DNA of 20,738 nt from a virus. A program made the position numbers and the translations under genes. Positions 1-6,177 of the stretch are shown in pieces; the stretch's first letter is position 1; the number at the start of each line of letters is the position of its first letter. The notes below the pieces were generated by a model, which ran no database searches, was not told the origin of the DNA, and saw nothing but the letters and a program-made list of their open reading frames with translations. Location: positions 1 to 20,738 of the IMG/VR virus record IMGVR_UViG_3300032020_000054; one strand, 5' to 3'.

Positions 1-1
1 T

Positions 2-193
2 CTGAAAATTCAAAAAGTTGAAGGAGAGGGAATTGGAGGCAGTCCAGTCTTTATCATCCAGACAAACCACAACCAGCCAAAGACCGAAGATAAGCCTCAA
101 GATGTTTCAAAGCGGTTTCGTCTTGAGCCAGGCTCGCTATCCGGCGATGGTCTCGGCTTGGGCAACCGGGAAAACGATGTGCGGGATTCTTAG
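2..193 (+). CDS. Possible C-terminal end of an upstream gene (terminase small subunit?), partial
   Basis: The frame starting at base 2 is open from the left edge to TAG at 191-193. Its first 40 or so codons (LKIQKVEGEGIGGSPVFI, then a polar QTNHNQPKTEDK stretch) read like a natural protein end, with purine-rich first codon positions. The gene before a large terminase is usually the small subunit, so that is the inferred identity; nothing here proves it. The weakness is that the reading overlaps the terminase frame by 90 to 160 bases, and its last 20 codons look like a shadow of the terminase. The rival reading is that the upstream gene ends at the TGA at 19-21 in frame 1, directly on the terminase ribosome site. 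Confidence 0.3.
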   Translation: MKIQKVEGEGIGGSPVFIIQTNHNQPKTEDKPQDVSKRFRLEPGSLSGDGLGLGNRENDVRDS

Positions 194-1370
194 GTCGATG
201 GTTTACTCAGAGATGATTCCCCATAATCTCGGTGTGATCTTCCGAAAGGAATTTGTCGATTTACGAGACAGCACTTTGATTGACTTTGAGAAATACACCA
301 ACAAGAAAGTCAATAGCCAAAGGAATGTGGATTTGAAGAACGGTTCAAGAATCATGTTCCGGCATCTTGAGGAGATGAATAATCTGCAAAACTTAAATCT
401 CGGATGGTTCTTTATCGAGCAGGCAGAGGAACTTAAAAGCGACAATGAATTCATCACACTTTGGGGACGGCTCAGGAGACAAGTGAATCCCTCACAAGAA
501 TTTTTGAATCTTAATCTTCCTATGCATTCTGGTTTCGATACCGCCAATGTCAAAGGGCATAATTGGATTTATTCGCTCTGGAAAAATCCCCCTAAAATAG
601 AAAAAGATTTTAGATTGACTGAAGCAGTTACTTGGGATAATGCTGATGTTCTCCCAAAAGATTTTCTTGAGAGTTTATTGAAACTCAAGGAGATTGATCC
701 CAAGAAATATGCCCGCTTTGTGATGAATGACTGGGACGTCGAAGCCGAAGGCTTGGCTATTTCTGTTGATCTCATCGAGGCTTGCATCGGCGGGGAGCTT
801 GCCGATCCGATCATGGGGCATGAATACGTTTTGGGTTCGGACTTTGCCAAGCATTCGGACTGGTGGGTGGTGATCGTTGCCGACAAGCAAAACGGGCAGA
901 TCGTATATTTTGACAGATTCCAAAAAGAGTCCTGGGGACTGATGAAAGGCAAGACTGTGGCGACCGCCAAGAGATATAATGATGCCGAAGTGATTCCCGA
1001 CAGCACGGGCATAGGCGATCCGATCACAGAGGACTTAGAGCGGGCGGGATGCAGGATATACAAAGAGGGCGACCGTCCGGGCTATGTGTTTACCGCAAGG
1101 TCGAAAGAGCAACTCATCGAAAACCTGATTGTGACCATGACGAACAGAGGAATCAAATATCCCCATATTCCCAAACTTATTGATGAGATGAAAGAGTTTG
1201 AAAGGACGGAATCGAATGCGGGCAACATTCAATATTCGGCGCCACAAGGCAAGCATGACGATTGCGTGATAGCGCTGGCGTTGACGTGCTGGGGCTTGCC
1301 TCACATGATATTCGGCAATGTCGAGACTTCTGGCAAGCCAAGAGAATCTACGCAAACGCAGGAGTTTTAA
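33..1370 (+). CDS. terL: Phage terminase large subunit (ATPase/nuclease)
   Basis: This is the motor that pumps DNA into the prohead and cuts it. Counting from TTG at 33 (445 residues), a Walker A-like loop SAWATGKT lies at 41-48, with serine in place of the usual leading glycine. A Walker B-like strand GWFFIEQAEEL lies at about 124-134, with Glu-Gln where Asp-Glu is commoner. The RNase H-fold nuclease acids are in GSDFAKHSDW (Asp 270), VIPDSTG (Asp 323) and KHDDCVIAL (Asp 409/410). I chose TTG 33 because AAGGAG sits 6 bases before it and because the segment PKISLKMFQSGF ahead of the first ATG fits the family's Q-motif region. ATG at 102 (422 residues) and TTG at 18 are alternatives. The stop directly abuts the portal gene, the standard order. 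Family call firm; start uncertain. Confidence 0.9.
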   Translation: MEAVQSLSSRQTTTSQRPKISLKMFQSGFVLSQARYPAMVSAWATGKTMCGILRSMVYSEMIPHNLGVIFRKEFVDLRDSTLIDFEKYTNKKVNSQRNVDLKNGSRIMFRHLEEMNNLQNLNLGWFFIEQAEELKSDNEFITLWGRLRRQVNPSQEFLNLNLPMHSGFDTANVKGHNWIYSLWKNPPKIEKDFRLTEAVTWDNADVLPKDFLESLLKLKEIDPKKYARFVMNDWDVEAEGLAISVDLIEACIGGELADPIMGHEYVLGSDFAKHSDWWVVIVADKQNGQIVYFDRFQKESWGLMKGKTVATAKRYNDAEVIPDSTGIGDPITEDLERAGCRIYKEGDRPGYVFTARSKEQLIENLIVTMTNRGIKYPHIPKLIDEMKEFERTESNAGNIQYSAPQGKHDDCVIALALTCWGLPHMIFGNVETSGKPRESTQTQEF

Positions 1371-2699
1371 GTGATCGGAAAAGTCCTTAAATTTTTAAAT
1401 AAGAACTACGAGCGGATCGCTGGCAAGCCGGCGATGATAGAAGTCGCTCCGATCTCCAAGAGCATCGAGGCGATGAACTATTTTGTTGGGGACGTCCTTC
1501 TCAATCCCGACCGGGTGCTATCCTCTGTCCATGCGGGCTTATTCAACGCAGAAAAAGGATTGAATCTATATCAGGAGATGCTGGACAAGGACCCGCAGAT
1601 AGCCTCTTGCATCCGATCACGCAAAAAGGCGGTATTGAATAATTCATGGGAGATCGTGCCTGCAAGCAAAAAACACCGGGACGTGCAGATTGCAGATTTT
1701 GTGGCAGAAGCCTTTAAATTCCCAAGACAAAGGGAGGCGTTTTACGAGCTTCTGGATTGCATTCCCAAAGGGCTGTCCGTATCCGAGATCATGTGGGGAA
1801 TGAAAGACAACAAAGCAATGATATCGGATTTATTCGGTCGCAATCCAAATCGGTTCGTCTTTGACAAAGATTACCATCTTCGGCTGAAGACTGCGTCCTC
1901 TCCATGGATGGGAGAGGAGCTTTCTGCGGGCAAATTCATTTATCTTCGTAACGAACCCTTTGCCGAGAATCCCTATGGCAATGCAATCCTAAAGGAGATA
2001 TACTGGTATTATTGGTTCAAGAAGAACGCCTTGAAATGGTGGAATATCTTTATGGAGAAATTCGGCTCCCCTACGGTGATAGCCGAGCATCCATCCGTTC
2101 AGCTTACCACTGCTCAACAGCAGGCATTAGACACAGTGCTTGAGACGTTGCAGAATAGCTCCCAGATAAAAGTGCCGGAGGGAATCAAGATTAGCTTTCT
2201 GGAGGCTTTGAGGCGTGGGGATGCGGGCTACTTGCAATTCATAAGCTATTGCGATGAACAGATGACCAAATCCATCAACGGGCAGACGTTGACAAGCGGA
2301 CAAGGTTCTGGTGGAACAGGATCGTATGCTCTGGGCAAGGTGCATGCGGAGACCAAATACGAATACACTGCCGATGATTGCGAGCTTCTTATGGACGGAA
2401 TAAACTCTCAGCTGATCCCTTTTTTGGTCGAATATAATTTCGCCAACGTGACGGCATATCCCAGGTTCGTAATTCATTATCAGCCACCGGAAGATTTGGA
2501 GAGCGAGGCGAAAAAGGATAAAATTATTTTTGTGGAGATAGGGCTCCCGGTCAGCAAAAATTTTCTTTACGAAAAATACAACGTGCCTAAGCCCGTAGAG
2601 AATGAAGAGCTTTTGGAAGTGCCTAAAAAATCAGCTTTGCCTTTCGGCGAAAGGGGTAAAAAAAAACCCTGGAGTTCAAGTCTAAGGGCTATCAGATAG
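1371..2699 (+). CDS. Portal protein, DUF935 / Mu gp29-like
   Basis: This protein should form the dodecameric ring at the head vertex through which DNA passes and to which the tail binds. It has 442 residues, close to the usual length. The N-terminal part contains DKDPQIASCIRSRKKAVLN (73-90), the typical portal opening. GRNPNRFVFD (156-165) and the glycine-rich GQTLTSGQGSGGTGSYALGK (304-323) are hallmark DUF935 segments. Translation starts at GTG immediately after the terminase stop, implying translational coupling. Near the 3' end an A9 run (2658-2666) precedes a short tail that looks out of frame (WSSSLRAIR). The -1 frame instead continues into the next gene, so the annotated C-terminus may be only one of two products. 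A sequencing error in the run is the other explanation. Confidence 0.9.
   Translation: MIGKVLKFLNKNYERIAGKPAMIEVAPISKSIEAMNYFVGDVLLNPDRVLSSVHAGLFNAEKGLNLYQEMLDKDPQIASCIRSRKKAVLNNSWEIVPASKKHRDVQIADFVAEAFKFPRQREAFYELLDCIPKGLSVSEIMWGMKDNKAMISDLFGRNPNRFVFDKDYHLRLKTASSPWMGEELSAGKFIYLRNEPFAENPYGNAILKEIYWYYWFKKNALKWWNIFMEKFGSPTVIAEHPSVQLTTAQQQALDTVLETLQNSSQIKVPEGIKISFLEALRRGDAGYLQFISYCDEQMTKSINGQTLTSGQGSGGTGSYALGKVHAETKYEYTADDCELLMDGINSQLIPFLVEYNFANVTAYPRFVIHYQPPEDLESEAKKDKIIFVEIGLPVSKNFLYEKYNVPKPVENEELLEVPKKSALPFGERGKKKPWSSSLRAIR
2658..2666 (+). other. A9 run: candidate -1 frameshift site joining portal and MuF protein
   Basis: Nine consecutive A bases lie near the 3' end of the portal gene. In the portal frame the last seven read A AAA AAA, followed by C, a canonical slippery heptamer type. 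After a -1 slip the reading continues with no stop from codon ACC at 2666 into the MuF gene and would give a fused product of about 666 residues. A small hairpin TAGCG-TCCA-CGCTA spans the portal stop (2697-2710). At about 30 bases from the slip site it is farther away than usual for a stimulatory element. Whether this is real recoding or an indel in the assembly cannot be told from one sequence. Confidence 0.45.
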
Positions 2700-2758
2700 C
2701 GTCCACGCTAAAGCTAAGAGACAAATATGCCAAGCAGATCGGGATCATAATCAAGGGC

Positions 2759-3370
2759 ATGCAGAAGGAATATCTGGACATAATCGAAAGCAACGCCCCA
2801 TTGCGGACGGCACTGGAGGAGTTGATCCGCAGGGACTATCAGCCCAAGATGTCGGATGTGCTGAGCAAGGGGCAGAGGGACGCCATCATATTGGGAACTC
2901 AAAGCATGGCGGATCAGCTTAACTTGACGGTCAATAAGAATGTTTTCAACAGGCTGATGGACGATTATTTTTCTAAGAGAACTTATGAGCTTGGAACGAT
3001 TGAGGACATGGGGAGCACTTTAAGGAAACTGTTAGAGGGCAAGACTCAGGAGCTTTTTGATTTGAAGTTGACGCCTGCCGACATATCGGCACGGATCAGA
3101 GAGGAGTTTCCCGATATGGCGGAATGGAAGGCGGATCAGATAGCGGAGACGGAAATTAGCCGGGCGGCGGACTTTGCGGGGACAGAGATGGTCAAGGAGT
3201 CGGGCTTGGACGTGGACGCCTGGTTTCTGATCGACCCGGAGTCCTGCGATATTTGTCAAGAATTGGCGAGCGGGAATCCGTATACACTTCTGGATGCTGA
3301 ATCGATGGGGCTTCCGCACCCAAGTTGTCGGGATCAGTGGAGTTTTACGCTGAAAGGAGAGGAGGCATAA
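2759..3370 (+). CDS. MuF-type minor head / head morphogenesis protein
   Basis: This is a minor capsid protein of the Mu gpF / SPP1 gp7 family, thought to act with the portal inside the head. The C-terminal half carries the MuF pattern: a helix with ADQIAETEISRAADFAGTEM, then VDAWFLIDPESCDICQEL with two cysteines, then GLPHPSCRDQW (His-Pro-x-Cys-Arg). From ATG 2759 it has 203 residues. That ATG lacks a good ribosome site, and coding quality clearly continues upstream in the same frame (GYQIASTLKLRDKYAKQIGI) back to a TAA at 2657-2659, with no ATG, GTG or TTG start. The missing start is best explained by entry from the portal frame at the A9 run. A rare CTG start at 2669 is possible. Confidence 0.85.
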   Translation: MQKEYLDIIESNAPLRTALEELIRRDYQPKMSDVLSKGQRDAIILGTQSMADQLNLTVNKNVFNRLMDDYFSKRTYELGTIEDMGSTLRKLLEGKTQELFDLKLTPADISARIREEFPDMAEWKADQIAETEISRAADFAGTEMVKESGLDVDAWFLIDPESCDICQELASGNPYTLLDAESMGLPHPSCRDQWSFTLKGEEA

Positions 3371-3703
3371 ATGCCAGGGAAGAAAAAGGGGAAGAAGAAA
3401 GTTGAGGTTTGGAAAATGGCAAGCAATATCGATCCGAAGATTCCAGATGATAATATTCCGTTTGAGGATGTGCCAGTAGCCGTAGCTTTAGAGGATAGCA
3501 CATTTGACGGAAAAGAGCATCACGTCAAAGTAGAGTTGATTTCTTATAAGATCGGGGTTTTGACCGCCTGGTTTCTTAAAAAGCACCGCCAGTATTCCTA
3601 TCGACAGCATGAAAACAAATTTTGCTTTGAGTTGGCAAAACGTCTTTTGGAGATCATTGAGCATGAACCCGACCATGAGATTGCGAAAGTGTTGAAGGAG
3701 TAG
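3371..3703 (+). CDS. Hypothetical protein, lysine-rich N-terminus
   Basis: I do not recognise this 110-residue protein. It starts at ATG directly after the MuF stop, with GGAGG 5 bases ahead, so it is co-translated with the head genes. The first ten residues are almost all lysine and glycine (MPGKKKGKKK). An acidic proline-rich stretch follows (PKIPDDNIPFEDVPV), and then a mixed region with a predicted helix near HENKFCFELAKRLLEIIEH. No transmembrane segment or catalytic motif is evident. A second in-frame ATG at 3419 (MASNID) could be the true start if the basic leader is untranslated. Its place between head genes and a zinc-finger protein gives no firm hint of role. Confidence 0.7.
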   Translation: MPGKKKGKKKVEVWKMASNIDPKIPDDNIPFEDVPVAVALEDSTFDGKEHHVKVELISYKIGVLTAWFLKKHRQYSYRQHENKFCFELAKRLLEIIEHEPDHEIAKVLKE

Positions 3704-3704
3704 A

Positions 3705-3893
3705 ATGAGAAAACCCAAGAAAGATTTTAGCTATATGTTCACAGCAAAGGCATGTCCAGAATGTTATGGTTCTGGTTCAGATTACAATAATGGTGATGCT
3801 TGTTTCTCTTGTAAAGGCTCTGGGCAGATAAAAAGAAATTTAACCTCTGATCAACGTAAAGCTATAAACATACATTTTGGAATCGTCTCATAA
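3705..3893 (+). CDS. Small DnaJ-type (CxxCxGxG) zinc-binding protein
   Basis: This 62-residue protein has two CxxCxGSG units, CPECYGSG (Cys 17/20) and CFSCKGSG (Cys 33/36). That is the signature of the DnaJ cysteine-rich zinc domain, reduced here to a single four-cysteine site. No J-domain is present, so it is not a co-chaperone in the usual sense; a small zinc-stabilised adaptor is the most that can be inferred. The start ATG follows the previous stop by one base, with AAGGAG just upstream. Small proteins of this kind are frequent in phage genomes and in most cases have no known function. Confidence 0.8.
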   Translation: MRKPKKDFSYMFTAKACPECYGSGSDYNNGDACFSCKGSGQIKRNLTSDQRKAINIHFGIVS

Positions 3894-3927
3894 AATTGAA
3901 AAAAGAAAATAAAAAAGGAGACGTAAA

Positions 3928-4020
3928 ATGAAAGAAGATTTGAAGACAACAAACATCCTGCTGGGCATCATAGCCTTTTTGTCCTTTGTGAAGATAATTC
4001 TGGACTTGGGGATTTTTTAA
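3928..4020 (+). CDS. 30-residue single-pass membrane peptide
   Basis: A strong AAAAGGAG lies 7 bases before ATG 3928. The peptide is a short charged head (MKEDLKTTN) and then one continuous hydrophobic helix of about 20 residues (from ILLGIIAFLSFV), ending at TAA 4018-4020. The strength of the ribosome site and the clean membrane-helix design argue for a real gene despite its size. The function is unknown. Small single-helix phage peptides include holin-like, antiholin-like and exclusion proteins, but the position between head genes does not match a lysis cassette. Confidence 0.55.
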   Translation: MKEDLKTTNILLGIIAFLSFVKIILDLGIF

Positions 4021-4023
4021 AAA

Positions 4024-4191
4024 ATGCTTGACAAAAAGAACGAGGCATATTTAGATTATATCCGAGAACTTCTGGAGACGGACTTCACAGGGAATATAAC
4101 GGTCAATGTGTTCAAGGGGGTAATCGGGAATGTGCAGAAAGGATTCGAGCCTCCGATAAAAGTGTTGGAGACGGTGATGGTGAAAAGATGA
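4024..4191 (+). CDS. Small hypothetical protein (55 residues)
   Basis: The reading frame starts at ATG four bases after the membrane peptide's stop. The product, MLDKKNEAYLDYIRELLETD then a beta-like ITVNVFKGVIGNV stretch, looks like a compact helix-strand protein. I do not recognise it. There is no clear ribosome site, so expression probably depends on coupling to the preceding gene. Its stop (TGA 4189-4191) overlaps the next possible ATG as ATGA. Confidence 0.5.
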   Translation: MLDKKNEAYLDYIRELLETDFTGNITVNVFKGVIGNVQKGFEPPIKVLETVMVKR

Positions 4192-4322
4192 AAAAGAAGA
4201 AAACAAACAGCGTGACCGAATCACCCAGCGTGACTGACAGTGGCTGTCTTTTACATTGGAGCAGTTGGGTCACGAAAATAAATTGGGAACATTCGACACG
4301 CAAACGGAGACGAATATTATAA
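4188..4322 (+). CDS. Doubtful small basic reading frame, possibly part of a decayed gene
   Basis: An ATGA overlap starts a 44-codon frame (MKKKKTNSVTESPSVTDSG, ending in a basic TRKRRRIL). The composition is poor. Two other frames across the same bases carry more protein-like pieces: FTLEQLGHENKLGTF around 4253-4297 and, in another frame, NIRHANGDEYYNSELATLEE, ending in a TAA at 4378-4380. Three half-convincing frames in 190 bases suggest a gene broken by indels, or non-coding sequence with chance openings. Confidence 0.25.
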   Translation: MKKKKTNSVTESPSVTDSGCLLHWSSWVTKINWEHSTRKRRRIL

Positions 4323-4414
4323 TAGTGAGTTGGCTACATTGGAGGAAACTTTCAGTAAGTTAATGAAAACTATAAAATAAAATCTGAATAGCAGTTTCGG
4401 ATGATCTGACACAG

Positions 4415-4461
4415 AAGCCGATTAGTTCTGTCCGAGTGGACAAGGCTAATCGGCTTTTTTT
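4415..4461 (+). terminator. Intrinsic (rho-independent) terminator before the capsid operon
   Basis: AAGCCGATTAG (4415-4425) pairs perfectly over 11 bases with CTAATCGGCTT (4446-4456). Inside the loop a second perfect stem TGTCC-GAGT-GGACA (4429-4442) extends the hairpin. A run of T follows to 4461. An alternative hairpin, ACAGAA (4411-4416) with TTCTGT (4426-4431), would sequester the 5' arm and prevent terminator formation, as in attenuators. No promoter is visible between the T-run and the next gene's start 26 bases on. Confidence 0.85.
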
Positions 4462-4486
4462 ATTATTAAGAAAGAGAGGTGACAAA

Positions 4487-5737
4487 ATGCCTTATGATAA
4501 ATCGAGTCCGCCGGAAAAGATAAAGGGCTTGCCTGCCCATGCGCAGGACATCTGGATTTCCGCTTTTAACTCCGCTTACGAAAATACCCCCGAAGGCAGA
4601 GACAAGGAGGAATATGCAAGTCGAGTGGCTTGGTCGGCAGTCGAGAAGGCGGGATACAAAAAAAATAAAGAAGGGGATTGGGTGAAAATGTCCGATGTCA
4701 ATGAGCCCAATTTCGATGAGGTCGAGATTTGGCAAGCGGGAGAATATCCGCAAGGGACGTTTACGGAAAAAGATATAGACGAAATGGTTGCTAACTTTGA
4801 TCCGGGTTACCATGAACCGCCCGCTATAGTCGGGCATAATAAAGAAGGGGAGGATGAAAAACCGGCACATGCTTGGGTGGAGAAGATATGGCGAAACGGT
4901 TCTAAGTTAATGGCGAAATTCAAACAAGTTTCAAATGAATTGAAAACTTGGGTAAAAGAAGGCAAATACAAGAAAAAAAGCATCGAACTTTGGGATAACT
5001 TTGAAGGAACAGGCAAATTGGTTTTGAAGGCAGTGGCTTTTTTGGGACAAACCATCCCGCAAGTCAAGGGACTTCAGAATCAGTTTGGGTCTTTTGAAGA
5101 TGCTCATGGCAAGGTGCTTTGTATTGGTCTTGAGGAGAAAGGCAGAAAGTTTAAACAAGGAGATATCGACATGACAAAAGAAGAGTTCGACAATATGTTC
5201 GCAGAGAAAGTCAAGCCCCTTGAGGCTAAGGTCGCCACCTTGACTACCGAGAATGCAGAGTTGAAAAAGAGTCAGGTGACCCAATTTTCAGATGAGGCGA
5301 AAAAAAGAAAGCAGGAGCGGATAGACGGGGTCGTAAGCCAGCTGTTGAAAGACGGGAAGATAACGCCTGCCTATATGGATGCCGGATTCAAGCAGTTTCT
5401 CATGGCACAGCCAGACGGGATAGTCTTGACTCTCGGCGAGGAGAACGAGAAGAAGGAAATCCCGGTCATAGACTTCGCCATAGAGTTTTTCAGCAACAAG
5501 ATCAAGGGCGCTCCGGTAATTTTCAAGGAGATCAGCAAGGAGTCGGGAGATCCCATTGGGATGACAAACATGGGAATCTCATTCAAGGTCATCGATCCAA
5601 GCGACCAAATCACGGAAGATTCTTTGGATTTGCATGAGAAGACCGTGAAATTCATGGAGGAGTATAACGCCAAGAATCCGCAGCAAAGGATAGGTTACAA
5701 GGACGCCCTCTTTGAGATAAACAGAATCAATCCATAA
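4487..5737 (+). CDS. ChaB-domain / prohead protease fusion (Mu gpI-like)
   Basis: The first 66 or so residues match the ChaB domain: a PHAQDIWISAFNSAYE-like core (the sequence has LPAHAQDIWISAFNSAYENT), then AWSAVEKAGYKK and GDW. Residues from about 78 resemble phage capsid maturation proteases of the Mu gpI type: VGHNKEGEDEKPAHAWVEKI (115-134), KKSIELW (163-169) and AVAFLGQTIPQVKGL (182-196). His 117 and Ser 165 are candidate catalytic residues by position only. The C-terminal 188 residues form a scaffold region that begins with a coiled-coil-like segment and also has its own start at 5171. ATG 4487 with AGAGAGGTG upstream is chosen; an earlier in-frame GTG at 4436 lies inside the terminator hairpin. 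The protease would cleave the scaffold once the shell is built. Confidence 0.85.
   Translation: MPYDKSSPPEKIKGLPAHAQDIWISAFNSAYENTPEGRDKEEYASRVAWSAVEKAGYKKNKEGDWVKMSDVNEPNFDEVEIWQAGEYPQGTFTEKDIDEMVANFDPGYHEPPAIVGHNKEGEDEKPAHAWVEKIWRNGSKLMAKFKQVSNELKTWVKEGKYKKKSIELWDNFEGTGKLVLKAVAFLGQTIPQVKGLQNQFGSFEDAHGKVLCIGLEEKGRKFKQGDIDMTKEEFDNMFAEKVKPLEAKVATLTTENAELKKSQVTQFSDEAKKRKQERIDGVVSQLLKDGKITPAYMDAGFKQFLMAQPDGIVLTLGEENEKKEIPVIDFAIEFFSNKIKGAPVIFKEISKESGDPIGMTNMGISFKVIDPSDQITEDSLDLHEKTVKFMEEYNAKNPQQRIGYKDALFEINRINP
5171..5737 (+). CDS. Internal in-frame scaffold protein nested in the protease gene
   Basis: Inside the protease gene an excellent ribosome site AAGGAG (5157-5162) lies 8 bases before an in-frame ATG at 5171. 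The product would be the last 188 residues: MTKEEFDNMFAEKVKPLEAK, a heptad-like acidic/basic helix with TLTTENAELKKS, then a mixed C-terminal part. This is the arrangement known for Mu I/Z and lambda C/Nu3, where a separate scaffold shares the C-terminus of the protease. The position directly before the decoration and major capsid genes fits. The alternative is that the motif is a chance purine run in codons for Lys-Gln-Gly-Asp. Confidence 0.7.
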   Translation: MTKEEFDNMFAEKVKPLEAKVATLTTENAELKKSQVTQFSDEAKKRKQERIDGVVSQLLKDGKITPAYMDAGFKQFLMAQPDGIVLTLGEENEKKEIPVIDFAIEFFSNKIKGAPVIFKEISKESGDPIGMTNMGISFKVIDPSDQITEDSLDLHEKTVKFMEEYNAKNPQQRIGYKDALFEINRINP

Positions 5738-5764
5738 AACCAATTTAGAAAAAGGAGCAAAAAA

Positions 5765-6145
5765 ATGGCATACACACAGTCAGAAATAGTGTTGAGCGAA
5801 GTGCTAACACGCATCGCCGGGGCGGCAATAACAAGATATCGATGCGTGAAGCTTCATACCACCGACGGTCAGGTGATCATGAGCACCGACAATGACGTGC
5901 CTTTCGGCATATCTTTAGAGACGGTCGCCAGCGGAAAGCCGGTGCGGATTTGCACGCTTGGAGTAGCGCCCTGTTATAGCGAAGGTGGCACCGCCCTGAA
6001 TGCAGTTGTTCATCCTTCCGGTGCCGACGGGGTGATTGATGACGATGGTGCCAACGGGGAATTCGCTCTGGGCTGGGCATTGCGGGCCGGGGTGGCCGGC
6101 GATGAGATTCCCGTCCGGGTGAGCGTTCACCAGATAGCGGCTTAA
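5765..6145 (+). CDS. Head decoration protein, DUF2190-like
   Basis: This 126-residue small beta-rich protein has the usual DUF2190-type sequence of features: a valine/glycine-rich start, RYRCVKLHTTDGQV, DVPFGISLETVASGKPVRIC, GADGVIDDDG, and ALRAGVAGDEIPVRVSVHQ at the end. Such proteins sit on the outside of the capsid at the three-fold positions and stabilise it. It lies immediately before the major capsid gene, the normal place. AAGGAG is 9 bases ahead of the ATG. Confidence 0.8.
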   Translation: MAYTQSEIVLSEVLTRIAGAAITRYRCVKLHTTDGQVIMSTDNDVPFGISLETVASGKPVRICTLGVAPCYSEGGTALNAVVHPSGADGVIDDDGANGEFALGWALRAGVAGDEIPVRVSVHQIAA

Positions 6146-6177
6146 ATTCGATTTAATATCAAAAGGAGAAGATAAAA

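Noticed and set aside
569-1063. Long minus-strand reading frames opposite the terminase and other structural genes
   Set aside because: They mirror strongly coding + strand genes, lack ribosome sites and show no domain; they are antisense shadows.
4027-4056. TTGACA followed by AT-rich bases as a promoter for the capsid operon
   Set aside because: The only -10-like hexamer at 17 bases (TTAGAT) matches three of six positions, and the motif lies in the first codons of a small gene.
4436-4486. Upstream GTG start for the ChaB-protease gene
   Set aside because: It falls inside the terminator hairpin and T-run. The ATG at 4487 has its own ribosome site and begins the ChaB domain exactly.
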